From Owenia fusiformis (taxonomy: Eukaryota; Annelida; Polychaeta; Sabellida; Oweniidae): 64,000 nt of DNA. Where the stretch lies: NCBI GenBank assembly GCA_903813345.2, contig CAIIXF020000006.1, positions 31,786,024 through 31,850,023 on the forward strand. Reading direction: 5' to 3'. Below are positions 38,501 through 53,500 of the stretch, piece by piece (the first letter of the stretch is position 1; every line of letters begins with the position of its first letter). The notes beneath the pieces are model-generated. The model was not told the DNA's origin. It ran no database searches and saw nothing but the letters and a program-made list of their open reading frames with translations. Both the position numbers and the translations under genes were made by a program.

Positions 38501-41500
38501 CAGTCTACTATGCCTCACATGTTTACGTTTACTTAGCCGTGAGAAATCAGGTTTGGACACCATGACAACAGAACAAGTCTTGAAGACACTTGCCAAAACA
38601 GCCAAACTTGAAGTATATGATGGCAGCTCTGATGTCACTCAGGACACTAACAGTGATCATCCAGGTACTGCTTAAGATTAACAATAAACACATGGATATA
38701 ACATGCACACTTACATACTGAACCTTTAGATTAACAGTGATCACCAGTGTACTGCTTAAGATTAACAATAAACACATGGATATAACATGCACACTTACAT
38801 ACTGAACTTTTAGATTAACAGTGATCCTCAGAGTACTGCTTAAGATTAACAATAAACACATGAATATAACATGCACACTTACATATTGAACTTTTAGATT
38901 AACAGTGATCACCAGAGTACTGCTTAAAGTGTGCGCCTGACCCGGCTACGTATAGCACAGAGTTTATACTGGCGGATTAGACTAGTTCATTATTTATATG
39001 TGTGTGAAAGCTTTCTCTTATTTGCGTTTTTTCGTTTAGTACGGTTTTTATGTCACCACCAAAAGTGGTGACATATTGTTATGGTCTCCGTTTTTTTATG
39101 TCACCACCAAAAGTGGTGACATATTGTTATGGTCTCCGTTTTTTTGCGACGGCGTCCGGCGGTTGGTGGTTGGAGGTTGGCGTCCGGCGTCTGTAACAAT
39201 TTCTTACAACTTCCTATAACTTAACAAATACTGTTTAGATTGAGTTCAATTTTTTTCTAAATCATCTACATGTTCTCAGAAGTTCAAATCTGACTTTAGA
39301 TTTGACATTTGACCTTCAATGACCTTCTCAAGGTCAAAAAGGTCTTTTTTCAACTTGCTTCACATTGACTAAATTTTTTTTCAAAATCATCTACATGTTC
39401 TCAGAAATTCAAATCTGACTTTAGATTTGACTTTAGATTTGACATTTGACCTTCAAATCTGACTTTAGATTTGACATTTGACCTTCAATGACCTTCTCAA
39501 GGTCAAAAAAGGTCAAAAAGGTCTGTTTTCAACTTGCTTCAAATTGACTAAAAAAAATTTTCAAAATCATCTAAGTGTTCTCAGAAATTCAAATCTGACT
39601 TTAGATTTGACCTAAGATTTGACATTTGACCTTCAATGTCCTTCTCAAAGTCAAAAAAGGTCAAAAAGGTCTTTTTTCAACTTGCTTCAAATTGACTAAT
39701 TTTTTTTTCAAAATTATCTACATGTTTTCAGAAATTCAAATCTGACTTTAGATTTGACATTTGACCTTCAATGACCTTTTCAATGTCAAAAAAGGTCAAA
39801 AAGGTATTTTTTCATCTTGCTTCAAATTGACCAAATCTTTTTTTCAAAATCATCTACATGTTCTCAGAAATTCAAATATGACTTTAGATTTGACTTTAGA
39901 TTTGACATTTGACCTTCAATGACCTTCTCAAGGTCAAAAAAGGTCAAAAAGGTCTTTTTTCAACTTGCTTCAAATTGACTAATTTTTTTTTCAAAATCAT
40001 CTACATGTTCTCAGAAATTCAAATCTGACTTTAGATTTGACATTTGACCTTTAATGACCTTCTCAAGGTCAAAAAAGGTCAAAAAGGTCTGTTTTCAACT
40101 TGCTTCAAATTGACCAAATTTTTTTTTCAAAATCATCTACATCTTTTCAGAAGTTCAAATTTGACTTTACAAGTTCTCAGAAGTTCAAATCTGACTTTAG
40201 ATTTGACCTTTGACCTTCAATGACCTTCTCAAGGTCAAAAAGGTCTTTTTTCAACTTGCTTCAAATTGACTAATTTTTTTTTCAAAATCATCTACATGTT
40301 CTCAGAAGTTCAAATCTGACTTTAGATTTGACATTTGACCTTCAATGACCTTTTCAAGGTCAAAAAGGTCTTTTTTCAACTTGCTTCAAATTTACTTAAT
40401 TTTTTTTTCAAAATCATCTACATGTTCTCAGAAGTTCAAATCTGACTTTACATTTGACATTTGACCTTCAATGACCTTCTCAATGTCAAAAAAAGTCAAA
40501 GAGGTATTTTTTCAACTTGCTTTAAATTGACCAAATTGTTTTAGGTGGTGACATTTTGTCATGTTAATGCCTTGTGTTATAATTGCCGAGGTCATATAAC
40601 CGGGATAAAACAATGATTATCGTTGGCTGCCCACACACACAAAACATACGTTGAGTGAACAGTGTTATTACAAACAACAGGCTTTAGAATACAAAGCGTA
40701 GTGTGATAATAAGCTGTACACTACCACTGCTGCATGTACATATTACTAATTTACTAGGGCTCCCAAAGAGTGGATAGGGAGGTTGTGTTTGTCACTTTAA
40801 ATTTTACATTTCAAAATTGTCATTTTACATGTCATAATTTGTTGGTTTCATTCGTTTAGCCAATCAAAACATTGTAAAACAATAAATTGTCTGTTACGTA
40901 CAATCAATTTTGTTCAGTTTTGATTAGTTGTCAGAATAAAGTTAGGTTCATCTGAATCCATGTATCAAAACAAAAATCCTATTTTCACTTCAAAATACTT
41001 CAGTGAGATGAAGGCTCGGAGTTGTCACATGCAATAACTTATTGTCGTATTCGTTATTTAATCTTCTCGATAGTAGCATTTAGTCGCACATTTGATGCCA
41101 GGTCACCTTGTCGCGTACCTCTTGGGGAACCCCACATTTATGTGTGTACTCATGGAAGTAAATTCCCCGGTGTAGCCGAGAGCCACAAACTTTTCAACAG
41201 GTTCGAAATGACCAATTTCTCTCATATATACTCTAAATATTTTATTATTTAGCACCTACAAAGTATTGCTAATAACCATATGTAATTTCAATAAGGAAAC
41301 TTATCTGGCTACATATAAATTCATTATCAACACTAGCTGTTCTCTCAACACGTTCTGGCTTACCTTGTGGTGACAAACCCTGGATTTTCGCTATTTATAG
41401 TTTATCAATACCTGGACGCATGCGCATTTTATAGTTTATCGGGCACTTTAAGATTAACAATAAACACATGAATATAACATGCACACTTACATACTGAACT

Positions 41501-44500
41501 TTTAGATTTACAGTGATCACCAGTGTACTGCTTAAGATTAACAATAAACACATGAATATAACATGCACACTTACATACTGAACTTTTAGATTAACAGTGA
41601 TCACCAGAGCACTGCTTAAGATTAACAATAAACACATGAATATAACATGCACACTTACATACTGAACTTTTAGATTTACAGTGATCACCAGTGTACTGCT
41701 TAAGATTAACAATAAACACATGAATATAACATGCACACTTACATACTGAACTTTTAGATTAACAGTGATCACCAGAGCACTGCTTAAGATTAACAATAAA
41801 CACATGGATATAACATGCACACTTACATACTGAACTTTTAGATTAACAGTGATCCTCAGAGTACTAGGGATGTCACGGTTTCCGATATTGTCCCGTCCCT
41901 CAGGACGGGACAACCCCCATGTACCAAATATTTCGGTTCATGTTCAAGATATACTATTTCCCCTATATATGACCCTAAAACTTTCCAAATGCATGATAAA
42001 TATGATTTAGACTTGAATTTTCTTTCGTATTTATAACTTCTCTGCCGGATTACTTCCATGCCTAAATGCCATCCCTTGGCAATTATTATAAGTGATTATA
42101 TTAAATGAAAATCCAGGACAGAACATGTAGTTTTATCGATAACAGTGTTTCCCTTTGAAATATGCTTTAATTTAAACAATAACAAGAAGAACTTAATCGG
42201 CGAGAAAAGTAACAACATAAAATTAATCTCAGATAATAAGTATTGCACAACATGCGCAGTTCTCTTGTGACGTTCAAAAGATCTGCGCTGCAAGAGCAAA
42301 ACCGGAAATAGATGGAAAATGTAATTTCTTTACTGTGATTAACTATTTTGTTGGTTATGTTCTGTCCCATCCCGAAAGTCCCGTCCTGAAATTGATAATT
42401 CCCGTTCCGTCCCGAAAACCCAGGTTGTACATCAATAATTAAAACCCTAACACTTCAAGTTTAAAAATGAATACCCAGGCAGTGCTTCAAGATTAACAAA
42501 GAACACCTAGGTCAACAAATATCTTGAAAGTTAATCAGAATGCACTGATTCTTTCATCCTAACATGTAACAGTGAACATCCATATGTACAGGGTGGGCCA
42601 AAAAATGCCACTTTTTTTCAAGACACTACAACTTTTTTATTTTCCAACCTACATACCTCAAATTTTACAGTTATGTAGTGCCAAGGGTTCTTAGCAATAA
42701 TATAATATAACAAGTCATTCAACTTGGATTATATTTGATCTAAAAGGGGAGTTCAATTGGTCCGCCACCCTAATTGTTGATATATTTTAGATTTAGTCGC
42801 CTTGCTGATATTGCAGTATCAATGAAATGTTAGCTAAGTTTTTTCCAACCTGTCTAAATTCCCAGCTTTAGTTGAGCAATTTTCTAGATTGGGTGCCTTC
42901 ATACAATCTCCTGGAGACCTTCCCATACCCTATACTCACTGGGGTTTGCATCAGGGCTACTAGCTTGGCGATCATCAGGCCGTATCAGTTCAGGAACATT
43001 TTGCAAATTATGCTTATTTCTCATTGTGTAATGTACGACAATTTGGCCCTAGCCTCTCTATACATATATTTTTTTCCCTTTATGTTTTCTAGTTGTGATT
43101 GAGGCCCAGAAATGTCTGTGTAATCTCATCTTCAACAGCACTGCAGCACAGAGGATATGTAGGTATGTTCATTGCTTAAACACCATACACAGAGGATATG
43201 TAGGTATGTTCATTGCTTAAACACCATACACATGTAGGTATGTTCATTGCTTAAACACCATACACAGAGGATATGTAGGTATGTTCATTGCTTAAACACC
43301 ATACACAGAGGATATGTAGGTATGTTCATTGCTTAAACACCATACACAGAGGATATGTAGGTATGTTCATTGATTAAACACCATAGCACAGAGGATATGT
43401 AGGCATGTTCATTGCTTAAACACCATAGCACAGAGGATATGTAGGTATGTTCATTGCTTAAACACCATACACAGAGGATATGTAGGTATGTTCATTGCTT
43501 AAACACCATACACAGAGGATATGTAGGTATGTTCATTACTTAAACACCATAGCACAGAGGATATGTAGGCATGTTCATTGCTTAAACACCATAGCACAGA
43601 GGATATGTAGGTATGTTCATTGATTAAACACCATACACAGAGGATATGTAGGTATGTTTATTGATTAAACACCATACACAGAGGATATGTAGGTATGTTC
43701 ATTGCTTAAACACCATACACAGAGGATATGTAGGTATGTTCATTGCTTAAACACCATACACAGAGGATATGTAGGTATGTTCATTGCTTAAACACCATAC
43801 ACAGAGGATATGTAGGTATGTTCATTGCTTAAACACCATACACAGAGGATATGTAGGTATGTTCATTGATTAAACACCATAGCACAGAGGATATGTAGGC
43901 ATGTTCATTGCTTAAACACCATAGCACAGAGGATATGTAGGTATGTTCATTGATTAAACACCATACACAGAGGATATGTAGGTATGTTTATTGATTAAAC
44001 ACCATACACAGAGGATATGTAGGTATGTTCATTACTTAAACACCATAGCACAGAGGATATGTAGGTATGTTCATTGATTAAACACCATACACAGAGGATA
44101 TGTAGGTGTGTTCATTGATTAAACACCATACACAGAGGATATGTAGGTATGTTCATTGATTAAACACTATACACAGAGGATATGTAGGTATGTTCATAAC
44201 TGAAAAGGATATGTAGGTATGTTCATTGATTAAAAACCATACACAGAGGATATGTAGGTATGTTCATTCTTTTCTATGTAAGTAAGCGCGGGAAAGCAAT
44301 GTGGCAGGGATTAAAGTTGCTGATTGGATGTTTGTAAGGAATTATCGGACCTATCACATGTATGAGTAGCTCACATGAAACTGACGCTTGAAAAACAAAC
44401 AGATTAAAATGCAAAGTAAGCGCGGGAAAGCAATGTGGCAGGGATTAAAGTTGCTGATTGGATGTTTGTAAGGAGTTATCGGACATATGACATGTATCAG

Positions 44501-47500
44501 TAGCTATACGTGAAACTGACACCATAAAACCAAACGGATTAGCATGCAAAATAAGCGCGGGAAATAACAGAATTATACACGGTCAACTAACCGCCCATAA
44601 AAACACAGACCAGTCAAGGCATTATCGGCGGTTAACCGGTTAACCGGTTAATACTTGACACCTCTACTATACACAGAGGATATGTAGGTATGTTCATTGA
44701 TTAAACACCATACACAGAGGATATGTAGGTATGTTCGTTGATTAACACCATACACCAGCGCTTGCATTAGATTAGAAATTTTGTGAGTCCCAAGGACGCA
44801 ATTGTTTTAAAAAGTGTGTCCTTTGAAAAAAAAGTGTGTCTCTTATTTTTCAGTTTTTGATTTCTTGCCGCGAATTTAGAACGGAAGTAAACGTTAAGTA
44901 CGGACTGAATAAATGCATGTTCATTCATTCGACAATGAATACATTTTATTTCATGAATAACCTAATATTTGTTTCTGAATAGGAAAAACTGTGGCATGTC
45001 ATGGTTTCAAATCTAAAAATAAACAAAGTCGAAAAAATTCGAGAGAATCATGATTATTTGTAAATATTCAACATGTTGAGCCTTATTTACGATTCAAATA
45101 AAGGTGAGAGATCATAATTATTTGTTTATGTTAGGTATCGTTGTAAACACATTGTAGTATTGACCTAAAGAAAATTTGCGTCCAAAAAACGGAAATATTT
45201 TCAATTTTTGCGTCCTCCAAATTAATTTCAAAATGGCGGCCATTTTTTGAAAAATATGTAATCTTTGATAACTCAAATACCAGTGAACGGATTTGGTTCA
45301 AATTTTATATGATGATGCTTAGGGACACAGTAGCTATGTTCGACAAACGATTTTCAAGATGGCCGCTTAATTTCAAAATGGCGGAAATTTTTCGTAAAAA
45401 ATGTAATCTTTGATAACTCAAATACCAGTGAACAGATTTGGTTGAAATTTTATATGATTATGCCTAGGGACACAGTAGCTCTGTTCAAGAAATAATTTTT
45501 TTCAAGATGGCGGCTGAATTTCAAGATGGCGGCTAATTTTCGTAAAAATCGTAATCTTTGATAACTCATATACCAGTGATCGGATTTGGTTCAAATTTCA
45601 TATGATGATGCCTAGTTCACAATCGTATAAACTTACTTTGTGCCAAATTTCATGCTTCTATCACAAAGTGCACAAACATTTCAACATTTACACTAGCTAT
45701 AATAAGCGTAATATGTTTTGTTCGGTGGGATTTGCTACTCCGTGGAGTTGCTGTTTTTCTAGTTACCATATTATCTCTAATAGGCACACATACTCCATTA
45801 AATGCGTAATACCTTACTTTTTCATGAAAGACTCTGTCAACTTGAGTAACAAAAATCGCAGTCAGTTCCCAAAATGGCAGACTGGAAAGATAGGAGAGAA
45901 TGTTTTATCATCGAAATGTGACACACGTGTCGATAAACCCACAAAAACACATTCAGCAGATAAATGCATGAGGAAAACATTGAGGTATGATACGGGATTT
46001 TGTCATTTGAGACATCTCCTTTAGGAGAATTTTGGAGATGCACTGTGCGTTTATTAGAGAGAATATGGTAACTCATTATGCTGTTATCAGTGCTGTTATT
46101 ATCCCAACGAACGAAGTTCGGTAGGGATATAGTGAAGCCCTCTGTCCGTCAGTCCGTCAGTCTGTCAGTCCGTCAGTCAGTCCGTCCATCCATCCGTCCG
46201 TCCGTCCATCCGGAAGATAACTCAATTATAAGTAGACGGATTTTCTTCATATTTGGTGGAAAGATGTATATTGATGAAAAGTTTTACGCAAAAAAAAAAT
46301 TTTTTCAAGATGGCCACCGCTTTAAAAATGACGGGACTTTTTTGCAAAAATCATAAATTTTTCATTCTAAACCAAAGTAATTAATATTATAGTTTGAAAT
46401 TTTGGTAGTATATTCGCAACATCTATCTATTTCACATATATTCTGTGTTTTTCATTCTGACCCCCAGGGGCCGTGTATGGGGGGTCAGGAAAACAGAAAT
46501 TTTCGCTAATTTTTAGATCTTTCTGAAGTATAGCTTTATTATACTCAAATAAAAGGCAATTAAGACACTGGGGGGTATCGTGATGCAACAACACCGTGTT
46601 GTTGCATCAAGATGGCCAGACTTCCGGTGATAGATTTTCGTACGATGTTTTGTTTTCCCAATTTACACCCATTTCTAGGACGAGTTGCTCAATAATCATA
46701 CACATGCAGTTAGCGCATGATCTATATTTTAAAAAACTGTCATTGGTATACATGTAGCATCATCAAGAAGCGATTAATTCGTGGTTTTAATTCCTCACTA
46801 TTGATGCAACAACACCACTCTGTTTCTTATCGATGATGCAACAACACCAATGTGCTGATGCAAAAACGCCAATATAATGTATCATTGAACAACAACAGAA
46901 ACTGTTTTATGTTCTGTTTACAGGTGTAGGTCGGGACAGGAATAAAACGCGTGAGTCAGTGGTCCATGAACGAAACGTATTTTGTTTGGTTTCTTTGTCT
47001 ATATCAAAGCTAAAAGGATATACAAGGCAAACTAAATAAAGTACAGAATCCCCGGGAGGCAATCTCATTCAATTCAATTCAATTCAATTTATTATTCAAT
47101 TCTAGTTTTCATACAATATAAATTTACAAGTGATATGAAAAGGACACCCCGTGGGGTGTATGGATTCCATGTTTTGAAAAAATATAATGTGTTATTAACA
47201 AAGCATGTAATGTTAGAACAGTTATTGTAGTGTACATAAATTACAAAGCATGGATCTACTTTTTTTTACCTTGATGTAACATAGTGGAAGTATGATTCAA
47301 AATAACTAATAACGACTTAACAAATTGAACTTAAACTTTCGTTGAAACATTTTAATATGAACTGAGTTTCTCAAATTAGAAGATAACATGTTATAAATTG
47401 ATGGGCCACTTGTCCCAATTGATTTCCTTCCATATTCTGTTCTAAATGGTTGAACAATCAAATCATTTTTTGATTTTGTGTCATGTGAGTGAATTGTTGA

Positions 47501-50500
47501 TCTTAATGAGAAAAGATGGTTGAATTTTTTAAAAGGGAATTCAGGCGATTCAGAAAGTGTTTTTTGTACAAAGCTAGCTGTTTGGTGGGAATGAATATCA
47601 AATACGTTTAAAATCTTTAGCTTCTGAAATAGTGGACCTGAAGGGGCAAAGCTATCAGAATACGTAATGACTCTTAAGAATTTCTTTTGCAATATATATA
47701 ATTTCTGAATGAGTGTTTTTATGGCATTTCCCCATAAGATATTTCCATAGCTCAGGTAAGAATAAATCATTATCCCAACGAACGAAGTTCGGTAGGGATA
47801 TAGTGAAGCCCTCCGTCCGTCAGTCAGTCCGTCAGTCTGTCCGTCAGTCCGTCCGTCCGTCCGTCTGTCCGTCCAGAAGATAACTCGAATACTAGTAGAC
47901 GGATTTTCTTTATATTTAATGGAAAGATGTATATTGGTGAATAGTTTTACGCAACAAAAAAAATTTTCAAGATGGCCGCCGCTTTAAAAATGACGGGACT
48001 TTTTCGCAAAAATCATAAATTTTTCATTCTAAACCAAAGTAATTAATATTATTGTTTGAAATTTTGGAAGTATATTCACAACATTTATCTATTTCACATA
48101 TATTCCGTGTTTTTCATCCTGACCCCCAGGGGCCGTGTATGGGGGGTCAGGAAAACAGAAATTTTCGCTAATTTTTAGATCTTTCTGAAGTATAGCTTTA
48201 TTATACTCAAATGAAAGGTAATTAAGAGTAGATTGCAAATATTGTATCTTTTTTCTGATTCGAGCCTCGTAAAATTCAAAATGGCCGTCTAATGTATGAT
48301 TTCGCAATAATTTTTCGATCCCTTCAAAGTATGGCTATATAATACTCAAATTGAAGGAATTTTGGAGTAGATCACAATTATGGTATTATTTTTCAGATTT
48401 GTACCTCAGAAAATTTACCGCCGCTTTAAAAATGACGAGACTTTTTCGCAAAAATCATAAATTTTTCTTTCTGAACCAAAGTAATTAATATTATTGTTTG
48501 AAATTTTGGTAGTATATTCACAACATCTATCTATTTCACATATATTCTGTGTTTTTCATCCTGACCCCCAGGGGCCCTGTATGGGGGGTCAGGAAAACAG
48601 AGATTTTCGATAATTTTTAGATCGTATAGCTTTATTATACTCAAATGAAAGGCAATTAAGAGTAGATTGCAAATATTGTATCTTTTTTCTGAATCGAGCA
48701 TCGTAAAATTCAAAATGGCCATCTAATGTATGATTTCGCAATAATTTTTCGATCCCTTCAAAGTATGGCTATATAATACTCAAATTGAAGGAATTTTGGA
48801 GTAGATCACAATTATGGTATTATTTTTCAGATTTGTACCTCAGAAAATTCAAAATGGCTGCTCTGCAGGAATTCGCAATTCTAAAATCTAAATTTTTCAA
48901 TTTTAACCAAAGTAATGAGTATAATTGATTGGAATTCGGTAATTGATATTTTGTTCGTTGGGATTTGCTACTCCGCGGAGTTGCCGTTATCTAGTTGAAT
49001 AATAAATTGTAGTCATGGCATTCAAAGTCAGTCGATGTCTAGTCCTGTATAATATACCAATCAAATTAGAGATTTTTGTACATATAGCGTTAATGTGAGG
49101 AGACCAGTGTAACTTCGAATCAATGATAACACCAAGAAAGTTAATTTCTTTCACCTCTTCAATTGGCTGGTTGTCAATCTTAAGGATAATATTCTTGTTG
49201 TTCAGATCTTTTTTATTGCTAAATATCATAAACTTGGTTTTGTCAACATTAAGAGTTAGTTTATTTACCTTCATCCAATTTGAGACATTTTGTAATTCTT
49301 CATTCATTTCAATGACTAGATTTTCAATATTTTTGTCAGTAAGCGCAATATTTGTGTCGTCAGCATATAAAACAAAGGATAGTTTATTTGAGACTAGATA
49401 TATGTCGTTAATGAAGATTATAAATAAGAGGGGGCCTATTACTGACCCTTGAGGTACTCCATATTCAACTGTATTTTCAATTGATCTATATTTCACATCA
49501 GTCTCTGTAATATTGTATCTGAAAAATAAAGATTATACATTTTCTAAATTAAATTGATTTACCGTATGGAAATTGCTTACAAATAACTAATATGATTTTG
49601 GAAAGACAACAGATATCAGTCATTTTGTGTTGTTACTACCTCAATTGAAATACTCAATTCTGATTGGTTGATGAGTGGTCAACAAAATGTATTGTTAGTA
49701 CCTCAACTGAAATACTCGATTCTGATTGGGTGATTAGCGGTCAAAATTATGTACTGTTGACCGCTACTAGGTACTGTTGACCGCTACTTCTGAAAAATTT
49801 AAAGTTTCATGACGTCACAAAAAACATGGAAGACGGACATTTTGTAAACGTTGATGAAAATGACTTTACTAGGCGACAAGTATAGCAAAAATACAAAAAG
49901 AAACTTAAAATTAACATTAATTCACTAACGAGTACTAGTACGCCGTGATGTGCCAAATACAGAGTTAAGCTACTTGCACTGTCTTCAGATTTTCTAAAAA
50001 AAATATTGCTAACGTGGTTCGGAGTAAAGGTTGTGAAATGAAGCCATGCCGATTGATGATTGTCGTCTATATGTGTTTTATTAGTTTACTCGGACTAACA
50101 GAACAATTGTTTTTCGGTCAACTGGCAGAAGTGTCCTCGACCTCTGGTCTTGATCAACAGTACTTTCAAGGTTTACAGTATCCACCCTATGCTTAGTGAG
50201 CGGACCTAATTTCAAGGGTGATGGTAAAGACGAGGCAGGGCGCCCAAACCTAACTATGGCGGACCACCAGTAAGTTTATTTCTCTAAGTTCTACTCTTTA
50301 TTGGCCTTGTGCTGGCCTGTAACTAGGTGCACTGATGCTTCAGATGCCCATAATTAGATTTGTAATGTAAGAAAGATTCATACTTATATGTGAAACGGAT
50401 ACGAAGTGATGTGAAAAGAAAAATTAATTTTCTGCATATTTTTTTTCGATTATTTTCAAAATAATGATACTTCTCCTTGATAGAATTCCTTGATATTGCA

Positions 50501-53500
50501 TGTAATTATTGTTGATGAACGTATTTATATCGTAAACCCATCCATTTCCCAATTTGAGCCATAATTGCAGTCAAATCAGGAGATTTTGATTCCTCGAAAG
50601 GAAGAGCAATGGTTATGGTAATTGTTGTGTAATGATATGAAACTATAATTACAAATGTAAGTTTGGCACAATCCATGATTGTGCTGTCAGTATTGTGTTA
50701 TGCGCTGAGGCCATCTAGCGGCAATATATAGAACTAGACGCCATCTTGAAAAGAGCATGGTTTTGTTGACCTAGATATTAAATGGATCAATTACATCTTA
50801 TAGTGAGTTAATCAACTGGAATAAGTAACGCTACAGTAATAAAAGCATGTTTGGACGAGCCGTGGAATAGGGATTACATTTATCCTGTTTATTTTCAGAT
50901 ATGTGGGATTCCAGTGTTACTACTGTCACGGAAAATCAAAAGACTTTGATGAAATAATACACCACCTGATCAATAAACAATTTACACAATGTGTTAACAG
51001 TGATTATGTTGTCTCAGAAAAAATTAATCTGACAAAAGTTTATCCCACAGTGCAGAAACTTGTGACTACATCTGCCATGTTAACAACCTCTGACTACATC
51101 TGCCATGGTAACAACCTCTCACTACATCTGTCATGGTAACAACCTCTGACTACATCTGTTATGTTAACAACCTCTAACTACATCTGCCATGTTAAAAACC
51201 TCTGACTACATCTGTCATGGTAACAACCTCTCACTACATCTGTCATGGTAACAACCTCTGACTACATCTGTCATGGTAACAACCTCTGACTACATCTGTT
51301 ATGTTAACAACCTCTTACTACATCTGCCATGTTAAAAACCTCTGACTACATCTGTTATGTTAACAACCTCTCACTACATCTGTCATGGTAACAACCTCTG
51401 ACTACATCTGTTATGTTAACAACCTCTAACTACATCTGCCATGGTAACAACCTCTGACTACATTTGCAGTGTTAACAACCTCTGATTACATCTGCCATGT
51501 GAACAACCTCTCACTTCATCTGTCATATTAACAACCTCTGACTACATCTGTAATGGTAAAAACCTCTCACTACATCTGTCATGGTAACAACCTCTGACTA
51601 CATCTGTTAGGTTAACAACCTCTCACTTCATCTGTCATATTAACAACCTCTGACTACATCTGTAATGGTAACAACCTCTCACTACATCTGTCATGGTAAC
51701 AACCTCTGACTACTTCTGTCATGGTAACAACCTCTGACTACATCTGTTAGGTTAACAACCTCTAACTACATCTGCCATGTTAAAAACATCTGACTACATC
51801 TGCCATGGTAACAACCTCTCACTACATCTGTCATGGTAACAACCTCTGACTTCATCTGTCATGGTAACAACCTTTGACTACATCTGTTATGTTAACAACC
51901 TCTAACTACATCTGCCATGTTAAAAACCTCTGACTACATCTGTTATGTTAACAACCTCTAACTACATCTGCCATGTTAAAAACCCCTGACTACATCTGCC
52001 ATGTTAACAACCTCTCACTTCATCTGTCATATTAACAACCTCTGACTACATCTGTCATGTTAACAATCTCTGACTACATCTGTCATATTAACAACCTCTG
52101 ACTACATCTGTCATGTTAACAATCTCTGACTCTATCTGCCATGTTAACAGCCTCTGACTACACTTGTCATGTAAATAAAGTCTGACTTCATTTATTATGT
52201 TATCAATTTCTGAATACACCTGCCATGTTAACAACCTTTGACATCAACAATCTCTGACTACATCTGTCATGCGTCTGATTTTTTATGACTTTGTCAACAT
52301 TTGTTAAAAAGTGTGGGCCAGTTACCATTTATACAATTTTAAAATTCTTTTAAGTTATTCTATTTATTCGTTCAACAACCAACACTTTTTGATAAATCAT
52401 AAAATCAAGTGACTACATGTTTTGCAAGTTTTTACCATTGATTGAAGCCTATGACAACCTTGCCCAAATTCATCAATTTATTAATTGACAGTGTACATTT
52501 TAGCTGAATTTAGCAGTACACATAGCAGCTAAGTGCTTGCCCATAGCCACTCCTCTTCGCAAATTACATCGCCATTGCTCGTCATCGAAATTCTGATCGC
52601 CGAATAGTAAACATTCATTTTGTATTGGATGTACATAACTAGAGACCGCCTTATTTCGCATATATGAAAAAATAAAACATATCTAGGTACATATATCTTT
52701 ATATGTGACATCGATCAGGAATTATTGACATATTGACAATATTAGGTTGTAATTTCTTTCGGTAAATTCAAATTGTATCTTTAAACGACTGTTTCATCTT
52801 AACTATTCGTTTTATTGGATGTAAAACAAACGGTATGCATAGTTTAACATCTTTTACTTCTAAAACAGCATAAAATATCACAATATCATCACCTAATGCT
52901 GCAATAATACGACTTAAAAGATTATGGTACTAATATTCTTTGGTTTTTGGGCGCCATGCCTCGTCTTTACCATCACCCTTGAAATTAGGTCCGCTCACTA
53001 AGCATAGGGTGGTATTATTATTCAAATTATTATATTCTTCGGACTAACAAACAATTGTTAACCTCTCTATTCGGTCAACTGGCCAAAGTGTATACCTCAA
53101 CAATAAACCCTGAGAGTACTGTTGACCTCGACCTCCGAACTTTCAAGGATTACAGTATCGGTATACAATTTTGCCAGTTGACCTCAAGAGAGGTCTACAA
53201 TCGTATATTGTATATCCTTTGTTATCCCACCCAAAGTATGATGTCATATATCAAGTTGAAGAGTTGTATACGCTGCTTGGGAGTTTACGCTATCCAGGAG
53301 TTGTACATCGTTCTCAAGAGTTGTATAGGATAAGTGTTGGTTTAATGATATTGCAGTTATACAATGCTATTATATAAAGGTTATTTACTGAGAGGGATTC
53401 AATATTGGTTTTATTCCGAGAGACAATATGATATTTCCCGAGGACCCGGGATATCTGGGATAACTGTATCCCTATCAATTTACCTTTTTGGGCCCTTAAT

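Noticed and set aside
41395-41913. 172-residue minus-strand frame with repeats of [20 protein letters not shown]
   Set aside because: Translation of the 84-bp array next to RIC8A exon 3. The unit is divisible by 3, so it stays open by chance. The frame at 38547-38912 has the same cause.
45602-46024. 140-residue plus-strand frame
   Set aside because: Crosses the end of a pearl-like element and flanking sequence; no domain and no splice context.
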